In this document: positions 11,224-23,480 of the stretch, in pieces
Position numbering within the stretch: position 1 is the first letter of the stretch
Layout: every line of letters begins with the position of its first letter
Assembly: GCF_003576645.1 (NCBI RefSeq)
Contig: NC_044916.1
Location: forward strand, 31,024,723-31,088,722
DNA length: 64,000 nt
Source: Ipomoea triloba
Taxonomy: Eukaryota > Streptophyta > Magnoliopsida > Solanales > Convolvulaceae
Reading direction: 5' to 3'
Position numbers and translations under genes: made by a program
The notes under the pieces: generated by a model
What the model was told of the DNA's origin: nothing
The model's database searches: none
The model's input: the letters and a program-made list of their open reading frames with translations, nothing else

Positions 11224-13347
11224 ATGGGCGGCTGTGTTTCAAACCCGACCAAGAAGATCAAATCACACAGAGTGCCCTTCCCAAAGTGTCGAAGGTTTCG
11301 CAGGAAGAGGCCTTGCAGTGTGTCCGTTGCACCAATAGAACAGTTTTCTGGTGTGGGGAATTACGGGAGAGATTTCGATGCAGACGAGTTTGTCTCGATC
11401 GAGAATGAAGAATGGATGGTGACAAACCGGAGACGAGCTAACCTCAGCCAAGTTGATTCTAGTGGTATATATAATTCTCGAGATTATTGCAGGCTGATAA
11501 ATTTTGAAGCATATGCCTAAATTAAAATTGATTTCTTCGTTGTAGGGGTGTGTCAAGAGGAAGCCTGGTTCGATTCGAATAGTTTCCTCGAGTCTGATTC
11601 AGATGAAGACTATTGCAGTGTTCATGGAGGTATATAATTAGATGTTCCCCGGTTTTGGTTCCATTGTGCCATGATAATATCGAGTTGCATTTTCAAATTG
11701 CTGTGATGTTTGTACCAGACTTTTGTCTTTCGTTGGGCAACACAGCCGGGAGTGTACTAGCAAACCAAATGGCTATGTGCGAGGGAGATAGAATCACTGA
11801 ACTTTGTAAGTAGAGATTCCGAGGAATATATACTTACTTGATTGATCAATCCCCCCTCTGCAATTGGTATCTGGTGCTTTTCAAAAACACTAAACGAACG
11901 GGCATAAAAACAGGTACATCTAAAAGATTGTTGTGTCGTCCAAGGGCAGGACAGATCATTCCATGTTCTAAGGACGAGAAACTAGCTCAAGGGTGTTGGA
12001 TTCCAGTTTCGCCTTCTGTCTTTAAACTCCGGGGAGAGACTTACTTCAGGTACGCGATTATCTTCATCTTTTGCGGCTTTCCTGAGTATCTAACTTTCAT
12101 TTGGGAGTGTCACTAACACTAACGATGTAACATTTCTATTTCTCGATGCAGAGATAAGAGGAAAAGCCCTGCACCCAACTGTTGCCCTTATGTTCCTTTC
12201 GGTGTTGATCTATTCGCTTGCTCCCAGAAGATATCTCACATTGCTCAGCATCTTCAATTGCCTACTGTAGAGCCACACGATAAAGTTCCACCGCTTCTGA
12301 TCATTAATATACAGGTATGCTTATCTGAATTTAATCGGTTTAAACTTTAAATCAAACAACGTAACTACTTATTTCTAAGACTAGTCAAGTAATGTTTCTT
12401 GATTAATTCTACCAGCTACCAACATATCCCGCTTCCCTGTTCCTTGGAGACGGGGATGGGGAAGGAACGAGCCTCGTCTTGTATTTCCAATTATCAGAGA
12501 ACTTCGAGAAAGAGACTTCGCCACAATTTCAAGACAGCATAAAGGTTCTTTTAATGATTTCGATCTTTAACATTGGCATTATCCTTTTCTATGAACTGCA
12601 ATATGTGATGTTAATTCTTTTTCTTTATTTTTTAATTTGAGTACATTTTTCTTTATTTAATTGCCCTATTTGTCACCAACAATCTGTGGATTAACCTGAT
12701 TTTTTCTTCAGAGACTTGTGATGGATGAGGTGGAAACCGTCAAGGGTTTTGCAAAAGAATCAGCGGTGCCATACCGGGAGAGACTAAAAATTTTGGTGGG
12801 CGTCGTGAATCATGAAGAACTCCGCCTGAATTCTGCAGAGAAGAAGCTTTTGCATGCCTACAACAATAAGCCAGTACTTTCACGTCCCCAGCACGCTTTC
12901 TATAAGGTACATTTATTTTTATTACAACACGATAAGCATTCGTTATCACAGTGTGTACTAAAACGAACTTTGCAATGCTCTTATTCTCAGGGTCCAAACT
13001 ATTTTGAAATCGACCTGGATGTTCATCGTTTCAGCTACATTTCTAGGAAAGGGCTTGATGCATTCCGGGAGAGGTTGAAACACGGGATACTTGATTTAGG
13101 ATTAACGATCCAGGTATATACTTCATTTCTTCGCTCATAAACATTTTTTCTCAAGCAAATTAGGCAATATTGTTCTATGAAGCTAAGAGAAAACATAAGA
13201 TTAGATTTATACTTTCCATTTTTGTTTTGGACAATGTAGGCTCAGAAGGCTGAGGAACTGCCAGAGAAAGTTCTGTGCAACATTCGACTAAACAAGATTG
13301 ATTTTGTAAATCATGGGCAGATACCTCAATTTGTAATACCTGTATAA
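11224..13347 (+). CDS. DUF1336 / EDR2 C-terminal-like protein
   Basis: Nine coding exons: 11224-11464, 11546-11629, 11719-11805, 11914-12049, 12152-12314, 12416-12544, 12712-12906, 12991-13113, 13240-13347. They encode 421 residues. Untranslated leader exons are likely at about 10105-10218, 10986-11047 and from 11137. The start [11 protein letters not shown] fits N-myristoylation (Gly2) with a nearby Cys4 for palmitoylation, so the product may be membrane-attached. The C-terminal half carries the DUF1336 signature: [18 protein letters not shown], then [20 protein letters not shown], then [20 protein letters not shown] and ending [10 protein letters not shown]. In plant EDR2 this domain follows PH and START domains, but both are absent here, so this is a short DUF1336-only member. 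The biochemical role of such short forms is not known to me. All splice sites are GT-AG. Confidence 0.9.
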
Positions 13348-14985
13348 CTCAACTCAGGTGGAAGAGAATTTAGGGTTTATTATTGAATTCTTAAGCCACA
13401 AGAAATTCCTTGACCAGTAAAAGGTGACAGTTGTGGAATTCCAGATGTGGTGGTCTATTGGAGATGATGATTAATAAAATTATTGTTGCCTTAGCTTGTT
13501 CATCAAATTTTCTTTAGCCCAATTCTGCAATACAATTATTAGTGGCATTTAAGTGTTTGTATAATTGTACTTTTGTCTTTTGACTGCAAGTATAATAACC
13601 CCACTATTGACATTTGAAATCTACCCTCTCCATAATTCCATGTTTCCTTGCAAATTATATCATTTTCCTAACATTCATGATTCAAAAATTTCAAAATAGT
13701 CAAAAAGAGGTAGGATAGTAAGAGATTTTGACTTTTTAGCGGCCGAATAATTGTTAAACAATTATTTACAATTATTTCAAATTAAGGGTGTGTTTGAAAA
13801 TCAGAAATCAGAAAAATATTTTCTTTTTCTCAAAAAATAAAATTTTTTGATTCATTTTCTGAGAATGAGTATAATTGTATCAAACCTTAACAATTTTGAG
13901 CGAATAGCAGTGCATTCAAAACAAACATGTTTATACAAGCAATTCAAGGGGTATCTCTTAAAAAAAGTAAAATCAATATTATTTATTAAAAAATACTGGT
14001 TTCATAATGTATTTAAAAAAAAAAAGTTTAGAAGCCGAAAATCGGCTACTAATAAGTTTATGACGGAAACTTCTCTGGTTTTTGTATCTTTCTGGCTGTG
14101 ACTTTCATTCTCACAGTTGGAAACCATCTCCGGTGGTCGATGTTCATCAAATTAGCCACCGTAGATTAAAAAAAAAAAAAAGGAGAAATGCCTTGCTAGT
14201 TGATTGAAGACGAAAATGAAGAAGGTTTGAAAGAAAGAAGAAAATGAATAAGAGATTTGACAGAAGAAAATGGAGAAGGTTTGAGAGAAAGAAGAGATTT
14301 GTGAGAAGAAAATGAAGACTAGTCGTGTACTTGTATAGCTCTAGAAAATGACTCGGTTGTTATGCCATAGACCGGGTCCACCTTGCAAGGTCAAGGTCCA
14401 AAATGGCGTCGTTTTGCTTCAAAACAACACCGTCCGAATAAAAACAAAGTTTGCCTGCTAGAGTTATAACGCATACTCTTAGATAGTGATTGTAAGTTTC
14501 CATAGTCACTCAACAAAAAATATACTCCTTTTGTATCATTTTATATGTCCTACTTACAATTAATTGATTAAACAACTCTTTATTTCATTGTTTATTTTCT
14601 TTAGTATATTTTACTCATTTTAAATTTATTTTGTTGTATTGACATGGAGACAACCGTGTCCCCAATGGCTGACTTCTTCATTCGTCAACTTGGTTTCACA
14701 ACTTCCATTCTCAACTGTTTCACTTTAGATTTTTTTTTTTTAAGATTTTGTTTTTCTAACAACATGACCAATAAAAACTCACCAAAAGTGTTATTCAATC
14801 TTGTCGGTTAACTTCTCAATTTGATTAAGAAATGATATTTCTTGTGAGTTTTCAAACACTACTTTCTCGTGAGGAATACTCTAAAATATTAGGATTAAAA
14901 AAAAAACTCATGTTTATTGCATAATTTAGCTAGAACACCGTTCTATAAAGAAGAGTAGTACTCCGTATTTGTTACTCGCCGCCCA
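13348..14985. other. Intergenic sequence between DUF1336 and IPK genes
   Basis: The first 150 bases are the 3' untranslated region of the DUF1336 gene. At 13790 a terminal-repeat-like AAGGGTGTGTTTGAAAATC begins a possible MITE, but I did not find its other end. At about 14360-14440 a fragment (ACCGGGTCCACCTTGCAAGG, then TCCAAAATGGCGTCGTTTTG) resembles the GGTCCAC MITE family. No gene is seen. Confidence 0.45.
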
Positions 14986-15035
14986 GTGAAGATCCCCAGA
15001 GCACCCAACGCTAACAGTGTCAACACAAGTTCAAA

Positions 15036-18000
15036 ATGGAGCAACGGAATACCAAGCCCATCCGCTGCATCGTCAAACTTGGTCAGCGATCTTCACTCTC
15101 GCTATCTGTCCATGATCTCAATTTATCCTATCAAATTTATACTTCTTTTTCTTCTTCTTCTTTTTTTTTTTTTCAAAAAAAAAAATCATATTTATACTTT
15201 TATGCATTCAATAAACTGAATCCGATATCCGTGGCTCCACGGATTCCAATCTAAAATATGGATTTTCCTTCTCAAATTGTTTGTATTTCAAATTGTTATC
15301 GATCATGAATTGTCATTTCGATATCTGGATTTCTTCATAAAGTTTTTATTTATTTATTTTAAAAGACGAATGTGTTATAATGGATTAACATAATTGTATG
15401 CTTTATTAAAAATGCAATCATTTACTCTATTACTACTCCGAGTGAATCTTGAAACAATAAAGTTTCGGTTCTACAGTATAGTTCTTGCATGTTTATTGAG
15501 TAATTGACACAAAAGAATAGCTTGGTTCTTGTTGATTGATATATTGTGGTGCTTAGTAATTAAAAAAAAAAAAAAAGATCATTAGGTGTTTGCCTTTTGT
15601 AATCTCAGGAGGAGCGGCCATTACATGTAAAAATGAATTAGAAACCATAGACGAGGAGAACCTTATGACAGTTTCATCGCAGCTCCGGCAAAGTTTGATG
15701 TTTGGTTCTGCTTCTCAGAAAGTTTCTGGAATGGACTGGAGTAAAAGGCTTGGATTCTCTGAACCTCCAACTGTTGACAGTGACTTTAGTGATCAACCAG
15801 TTGTTGGTTCCAAGAGTTTTGTTGTTGTTCATGGGGCAGGTTGGTAGTGTTTAGTTGTCTCTTTCTTGAAAATATGTATACTCAGACCTTTTTTCCTGTG
15901 GAACTTAGTTATCCAATATCTTTAATCTTCCAAAGCGAAATAAAGCTGGATTAAAGATGGCTAATATTGATTCTATGATAATACCATCAGCTTTCAGTTC
16001 TATCTCTACTTATGGTGGTGCTTTCAGGTTCTTTTGGACACTTCCAAGCTAGCAAATCTGGTGTTCATAAGGGTGGGTTGAGCCAACCTCTTGTCAAGGC
16101 TGGTTTTGTTGCTACACGTATATCTGTAAGATTAGTTATGATATTCCCTTTAATTGAGTGTCTATCTTTTGACTGTATTGTGGCCTTGTATGTATGTCAT
16201 ATTGTTTAATCATGGAGCAAGTTACCTCCCTATCTTCTCTTAAAAAGTCGCATACAAAGCTTTACAAAAATTCAGCAAAGTTCATAATTTCTTGCTTTCT
16301 ATTCTCCTCAACTCCCTTGATTCCTAAAGAAAGTTTGGTCAGGTAACAAACATGAAAAATGAGGTCATTGTATCTGCCAAACTTTTATTCCCACATCATG
16401 CAATCCCTTTGGAGGCATTTTTTGTGCTTGGTTTCTTTCTTTAATTTTGTTAATGTTTTTATTTAAATTTTTCTTGAGAGCTGTCTACCCAGGGTGTTAG
16501 TGGAATTAATGGTTTACTATTTCACATCTAGATTAATCCATCAGGAGGCTGGGGACTATACATTGGTTGATTTATGGGATTTTGTGTTTCTGGCATTTCT
16601 TATTTTTCTTACATTGCATCTTTGTTCTCTGACATTAAGTGACAGAAAGTTAAGTCTGATTTTTCTCGTGTTTTTTTTTCCTGATGTTTTCAGGTTACAT
16701 CCCTCAATCTTGAAATTGTCAGAGCTCTAGCAAGAGGTACCAGTGCTACTTAAGAAACAAATTTCTCAAGAATATAGAGTTTTTTCCCCTTTTTGCTTAA
16801 GTTTTTTGTTGCACAACCATGAATCAAGCAATTAGTAGGTAGTCCTACAAACCCAAATAATGTCTCCTCATGAGTTTATTTACTTCAGAAAATCATAATT
16901 TGCTGAAAAGCTCATGTTTTTGTTCACCCTTTAAAGAATTTATCCTCGACTATTCTTTGCCACCAAATGCATCTCTTAACTAATGGTTTTGCTTTCTTAC
17001 AGAGGGTATTCCTTCTATTGGAATGTCACCATTCTCTTGCGGTTGGTCAACTTGTAAAAGAAATGTCAGAAGGCAACCAGATGATTGTATTTGTTTAACA
17101 AATGATCATCTTTGATTATCTCTTTAGCTGTTTAATGTTCTTTTTATTTATTTGTCCATTAAAGTTTGTTTCCATGAATTAGTTGATACCTGAGAACTTA
17201 TGCATCTCTACAGATGGATGCAGCTGATGTGTCTATGGTGGTTAATGCTATTGATGCCGGTTTCATCCCTGTACGTTTCTATTCATTAAATGAGCAACTT
17301 CATTATAAATTTAAATTTCATATGCTACAAAACTGTGCCCATCCATCGATTCCAGTATATAATCAGTAATAGTCATCATATCCAAAATGATTCAATATGC
17401 ATGCTGACAGATATTCTGCAATATTCTGAATAGATGATGTGAGGTGCAAGATTGGGGAGTTTATTCATTATAATTTGATCTGCCTTTTGGTACGTTCCCA
17501 TCTAATAGGATAAGTGATAGATATTTGTTCACTGAAATTTCAGGTTTTGCATGGAGATGCCGTACTAGATAGCTCACAGGTTTGGTCAACGTATTAATTG
17601 GTGAGTTTACATGGTATGGACTTTGATGTATGTATTTACATTTTCAGGAATGCACTATACTGAGTGGAGATGTGATCATAAGCCATTTGGCAGCAAAATT
17701 GAAGCCAGAATACGTCGTTTTCCTTGTATCCTCTTCTTCTTCTTTTTTCTTCTTTTTTTTTTTTAAATGATGAGGAAAACCCGTAGCCACTACCCAAGTG
17801 TATGCACTGGGTAAACCCCGTCTTGTGACCCTAGCGGACTACAAGGGGGTAAACCAACCTAGGTTGTCTATAACTGACTGGCTCAAACCAAGATACCAAT
17901 AGGCCACTCCCACTAGGAGTCGAACTTTTGACCTTATGGTTAAACAAGGAAATTGCTATTATATGAAGATGTTTGTGTATTATATGTAGGATAATCATAT

Positions 18001-18994
18001 AAAATCTCACAAATCCTTCTCCTAGTGTCCCGTTTGTTCTGCTTCTATATTTTCATGCAAACATTTTTTCCTTAAGCATCTTCTATGAGGCAAATATTTT
18101 GTTACATGTGTTATCCTATATGTTTATTCTATAGACAGATGTTTATGGTGTATATGACCGCCCACCTACAGAACCCGATGCTGTACTTCTCCAAGAAATA
18201 GGTGAGCATTTAAATCTGAGATGTATGGTTGATTGAAGTAAACTTTCCTCGGCTAATTTAAACAAAATATTTTCTGGATTTCTGAGTAATTTTTTAAAAC
18301 TTAGGTTTAGTCTTGTCACATAATGATACTCAAATAATAGTGTCATTCAATTATTTGAAGTACTCCATCCACTCTTCTTAGACTCACTCAATTTGAGCGT
18401 AAACTTTATACAACATTGTGCTAAGTTCCATATTAGATCAAGGTGAATAATAAATGAACTGTTACAGCTGTGCGTGAAGATGGGAGCTGGTCCGTAGTGA
18501 AGCCAACCTTACAAGGCACGGGCAAACCAGGTTAGTGAAATATATAAGTTGAGAGTTACTATCGTATAGTGCTAGTAGAAACAGACTAAAAACGATGAAA
18601 CTAGATGATTTGTTCCTCGTTATTCTTCTTTCTTCTCTCTCGATGACAGTCAACAGCTGAGATTAACATGTGAGAAATTCTGCTCTTGTCAGAATTTACT
18701 GTGGCTTCCCATGATACAACTGGTGGTATGGTTACCAAAATATCTGAAGCTGCAATGATTGCAAGACTGGGAATCGATGTATACATTGTGAAGGTAAAAA
18801 ACTGGGTTTGCTTTGACATAACGAGGAAATGAACTTCCTTTCATTATTTTACTTGAAGTAGGCGTTTGAGTTCTCGGAAAATTGGATGGGTTATGCAGGT
18901 GGGAACTGAACACTCGCTTCGGGCCCTTGATGGGAGCCTGAGAGGCGAAATTCCTAACGATTGGCGCGGAACAGCACTTCGACTTGTAAGATAG
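15036..18994 (+). CDS. IPK: Isopentenyl phosphate kinase
   Basis: Twelve exons: 15036-15081, 15609-15839, 16028-16125, 16694-16736, 17003-17064, 17214-17270, 17544-17579, 17648-17725, 18135-18201, 18468-18530, 18693-18793, 18899-18994. They encode 325 residues, close to the Arabidopsis enzyme. IPK converts isopentenyl (or dimethylallyl) phosphate to the diphosphate with ATP and so recycles prenyl monophosphates into the cytosolic isoprenoid pool. It belongs to the amino acid kinase fold. Visible motifs are VKLGGAAIT near the N terminus (phosphate-binding loop), HGAGSFGHF with the family's catalytic histidine at about residue 97, VLHGDAVLD, ILSGDVIISHLA, VVFLTDVYGVYDRPP and HDTTGGMVTKISEA. The start gives MEQRNTKPIRC, without an obvious targeting peptide. 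Intron 8 carries a SINE-like insertion. All junctions keep the frame with GT-AG sites. Confidence 0.95.
17765..17945 (-). mobile_element. SINE-like insertion in IPK intron 8
   Basis: It contains GTGACCCTAGCGGAC, a GACTGGCTCAAACC block and, on the minus strand, the B-box-like AAAGTTCGACTCC. Related copies lie at 8013-8170 and 9004-9166. It sits between exon 8 (ends 17725) and exon 9 (starts 18135) and disrupts no splice site. Confidence 0.55.
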
Positions 18995-19375
18995 AAGACC
19001 TAAAGGTGGATGGGTGGATAACAAGTTGTGAAATGGGAGGGACTGGGATGGATTCCTTTATACCATAGGACTGAAGATGCAGAAGTTGTTTGGGATATAT
19101 CACAGTCCACGGACTTAAAATTTCCCTTTTCCATTCAGGATGTCTACAAAATTGAAATCTTTTAATATTTCAAAGAGTTATTGTTATTTTGATCTTACGA
19201 GTTTGATGGCGCTCAACTTTTTTTTTTTTTTTGTTCTTCTGGTGAGAATTTTGACATAATTTAGAATAAGTTGAGAATCAGTGTAATGAAAAATGTAATA
19301 AGTTGAGAATCAAGGATCAAAATAGCATTTTGAAAATTAGCTGATTAGACCAATCAATTATCTCAATAAGCTATT
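18995..19375. other. 3' flank of IPK gene
   Basis: Presumed 3' untranslated region followed by AT-rich sequence. No further feature is seen. Confidence 0.4.
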
Positions 19376-19750
19376 TTATTAAGAGTTATAGACTCATCCC
19401 CTAATTTTTACTCCCTGATGTGACAGACATTGATAAATTACTTTTTTTCATGCAGTCCCAAATACAAGTGTCAAAATCAAAATATTTTGAGTAAAAAAAA
19501 GAGAAATACAATTAAAAATATTTATTAAGAGTTATAGACTCATCCCCTAATTTTTACTCCCTGATGTGACAGACATTGATAAATTACTTTTTTTCATGCA
19601 GTCCCAAATACAAGTGTTTGATAAATTACTTTTTTTCATGCAGTCCCAAATACAAGTGTCAAAATCAAAATATTTTGAGTAAAAAAAAGAGAAATACAAT
19701 TAAAAATAAAAATATTTTGAGTAAAAAAAAGAGAAATACAATTAAAAATA
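19376..19750. repeat. Nested tandem duplications
   Basis: A unit of about 145 bases starting TTATTAAGAGTTATAGACTC is present at about 19376-19520 and again from 19521. Within the second copy, the 41-base piece starting TGATAAATTACTTTTTTTCA occurs twice (19577 and 19618). The piece starting AAAATATTTTGAGTAAAAAA also occurs twice (about 19667 and 19708). The copies are nearly identical, so the duplication is recent or an assembly effect. Confidence 0.85.
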
Positions 19751-20147
19751 ATTATTTGAACGATATTCTAAACACTCATAATCTTTTATAATCATTAACA
19801 CTCCATAACCAAGAAAAGAAAATGAAAAACTAAATATATTTTTTAAATATAATAAATAAACTTTTCAAAAATAATAATAATAAAAAATCAAACTTTATAA
19901 ATTTAACATGTGAAGTCACTGGATGTATACAGATAATTGTTGCAGTTAGGCTTTTTCCCCCACGGACCAAATTCTAAAAATGACTCAATTGAAAGCGAAA
20001 TACAATAAGTTTACAACCAGACACAACACAGAACGACATTCCAAACTTGCCTAACTATTTTTGGAGTTATTCAAATAAAGAGAAATTTGGCAGAACAAAT
20101 TTTGCAACAAGTTGGTTCAGAGTGTCTAAACTTGACACTGAAATAAT

Positions 20148-21786
20148 CTAACTCTTGGGGCCAATATCCTTCAGAGCACAGATCTGCTCCTCTCCCATGG
20201 CAGACATCACACTCACAACAAGGTCCTTGCCGTCAGCAAATCCATCCTTGATCTGGCATAATTCAGGAAAAACATGAATAAGTGCAGTGCAATGAATTAA
20301 GATGCATTAAAACCAACATAAAAAAGTCTTCAGGTATTTTTTTTATATGTTATAAAACCCACAATATTTTTAGAAACCATAGTGGCTAAATTAGGAAACT
20401 TCGTGTGCCCAGTTGCTAAAAGTAAAAAGTAAAATACACTGACCTGTGAAAGCAAATTTTCATCAGTTGGAAGCTTGAGGTCATCCTTAGTGTTGCCATT
20501 CTCAGTGAGCAGACTCACCTGCAATAGTTTCCAGATTAATAATATATTAAATTCACAAAAACAGCATAATGAACTTAGCAAGGGAGTTGCAACATACAAA
20601 TCCATCTTCAGAGATGTCAATGAGCTGGTAATCTGTGCGGTTAACATGGGGAACCTGCAATTATGAAATACAATTAGAAAATAATAGGGTGTCGGGAAAT
20701 AAACTGCAACAAGTCTGAATATCTCAAAGGAAAACAGCATACTCAAAAGACAAAAAAGCAGATGGCATACATCACAGTTGTGTGAAGATGGAACAATATC
20801 TTCAAGCTTCTTTCCAGTGAAAATGTCAATTCCAACAAAGTGGCATTTAGCATGCCCATGCTTGCCAGTCTTGGAGGTTGAAACTTCCACAACCTATTCC
20901 CCCAAAGTCAAATATTAGGACAGAACTAAAATCAAGTAATTATTGAATAGATAACTTACATTGTGGAACTATATATACAAGTCAAAATGCAAGGGATAAA
21001 ACCAAATTGAACAAAAGAAACCCATCAAGATCAGAAACAATATGCACTCTGCACTCAACACTTAGATGGCCAGATTATCCATAAATGCAAATACTTTGAT
21101 GCAACCGCACTGTTAATCAAGCACAGAATTAGTTAGCATAATGATTTTTCATCTATCCATGAGGAATTCTTCGGAGGAAAGTAAGCAGCAAAAGTTGCAA
21201 TGTTCAAAAGCTAGCCCTGGAACAATTTTAACAAATTCCAATACTTATAAACAGACGCAAATTCCAGACAGATCCTATTAACGGCAAGTGATCAGCCTTA
21301 AATATACACTGTCACAATCTACTACTGCATTTAATATTCAGACCTAAGCTATGCAGATGCTACTAAACAGCAAGAACAAATGGCAAAAGTACTAAACATA
21401 TATACTCCGTAGCAATCGCCTTCGCAATTGACTAAACTATCCAACTTTTGAAATTCACACAGCTACTAGAGAAGCAAGCCAAGCTCAATTTCTTGCAGAA
21501 ATAACGTTAAAATGAAAAAGCAATTCCATTAAAATTCTCCAAAACTAAAGGATCTCAGCTTACATATAATCTAGTATACATAACTAACACCATTCATAAA
21601 CGCAAACAAGTCGCTTAATAGATTAATAACATCCATAACAGAGAGAGGGAGTTAGAGAGAGACCTTGCAAGGACGGTTTTTGATGACAATGTAACCGTTC
21701 TTACGGATAGTACCGGCCTGCTGAGGGTAAGTCTTGGAAGCTCCAGCATCGGCCTTGGACTCGAAATGGTGCTCCTCGTCCGACAT
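20148..21786 (-). CDS. eIF5A: Eukaryotic translation initiation factor 5A
   Basis: Five coding exons on the minus strand: 21786-21664, 20893-20771, 20654-20598, 20518-20444, 20252-20148. They encode 160 residues, the normal length. eIF5A binds the ribosome and helps elongation and termination, notably at polyproline stretches, once one lysine is converted to hypusine. That site is visible as [11 protein letters not shown], with the modified lysine at about residue 52. The N terminus [15 protein letters not shown] and the C terminus [14 protein letters not shown] are typical of plants. The four introns fall between codons (phase 0), and all have GT-AG sites. A truncated copy of exons 2-4 and their introns lies at the left edge of the window. 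The start has a TATA element about 110 bases upstream. Confidence 0.97.
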
Positions 21787-21897
21787 GGTCGTTGTCGTCT
21801 CCGAGAGTCAATCCGGCGAGTTTTGCTATAGAGTGAGAGAAAGAGAGATAGCGAAGGGACAGAGACGGGATAGATTGCGATCGAGCGCGTGCCCACG

Positions 21898-21905
21898 TAT
21901 AAATA
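21898..21905 (-). promoter_or_regulatory. TATA box of eIF5A gene
   Basis: On the minus strand the sequence reads GGCTATTTATACGTGGGC, giving TATTTATA about 110 bases before the start codon. The adjoining ACGTGG core could bind bZIP or bHLH factors; that is inference. Confidence 0.5.
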
Positions 21906-23480
21906 GCCGGGAGTGTCGTGTTTGGGAAAATATAAAACAATTTTTTTTATATATTTATTTATTTGGGCAGTTTTGGTCTTGCGTAGAAAAGACGCAGTGT
22001 TTATCACTGTGCTCAGCACTTATCTTCAAACGCCGTCGTTTAAAGGAGCTCGATGAGTGCGTGTCTCACGTTTATTTCAAAAGGTTACAATTTTTTGCAC
22101 AAGGTTTGATATTTCATACTCCGTATTTCGTTAAAACGTACATTTTGATCATGGAAAACAATTAGGTGAGAAATATAGATTAGTCGCTAATTATTATTAC
22201 TATAAAATAAAATAACATATATATTGTCTTAATGCTAATCCTAAACATCTCTACCTATGTTAATTCCTATTAATCACGAAATGACGTGAGTAGTATTTTT
22301 CGTTTAAAACTATAAAGGCCTTATATACCTTATAATTTTTGTGGATATAAAAATTAAAAAAAATAAAAGAAAAAGAGAATATTATTATGTTTTTATAAAT
22401 GAAATAATAAAGGCTATAAGTGATAGTAATTGATAAATGTCTAAATATGAAATTTTTTAAGCATGAGTACTTTACATGAAAAGTAGTGTACAATTATTCT
22501 TTTTTAAGAGGGATACGTGAAGTTATCCTTTCATTCTTGGGAAAAAGTTTGGAGGAAACTAGGAAAGAGATTTTAACCATTCACGTTAAGAACCTTTCGA
22601 CGTATAAGTACCACTAGTTTTTCCATCCTAGAAGCAAAGTACTTATTGGCGTGCTTATGTTGTGTTTGGATGGCTCGAAAGTGATGGCAAAGAAAATGAA
22701 AATGAAAAAAATGAGAGAGGAAAAACAATTGAATTTGGACCGCAAATTACTTTATCACGTAAATGAAAGTAGTGGCAGTCTGATAGAGAGCCATCACAGG
22801 CGTCGCCGCCAATCACTGTCATTTATCTCATCATTATTCATTATTATATTAAAATTTTCTTATCTCTATGGAATATATACTGCTTTCGAAAAGGCAAATA
22901 TATCTAGTATGATTTACAGAAACGTAAAGAATCAATCAATTAATCAAAAACACATTCTAATATACCCCTATGAGGCAAACATCTGTTATCAAAACTCGGA
23001 AATAAAACGAAGAGGAACTAGCATTTTCACGTAAAAGAACCACACAACCGTCACAACCTGTGCTCCTGCATCTTTTCATATTTCATAGTATAAGTATCAA
23101 AAATAAAATAAAATAAAATTATGTAATAATTTCTTTTTACTAAAAAAAATATATTCAAGGGTACCTGTGAAAATTTCACATCGCTAGAATAGTCAAGAAT
23201 ATATTCCAGAAAGAACACAAAGTGACTCCATTAGGCAAGTGGAAACACTTAGAATAATTTACCAGAATAATGTAAGCAAAAAGTGTGGAATACCAGTCAT
23301 CAGCGATTAGCAAATTCTTCAACATCAGAATAGGAGTATTAAGATATATACAAAGATAGCAAGTAGCAATCCATCCGTAAAAAAACAGCACCTAACGTTA
23401 GGAAAATGAATAGTTGCCATGCAAGTTCATCTCTTTATCCTTTTCACCTCTTCAGGTTCGGGCACATGCACGTAGAAATG
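21906..23480. other. Intergenic region between eIF5A and MinE genes
   Basis: It holds the eIF5A upstream region and, at its right end, the 3' untranslated region of the MinE gene. The 127-codon open frame at 22651 is Lys/Met-rich and low-complexity at its start, with no recognisable domain, and I do not call it a gene. Confidence 0.45.

Noticed and set aside
22651..23034. 127-codon frame between eIF5A and MinE as a gene
   Set aside because: Low-complexity Lys/Met start, no recognisable domain, no splice context, and no compositional change against the spacer.
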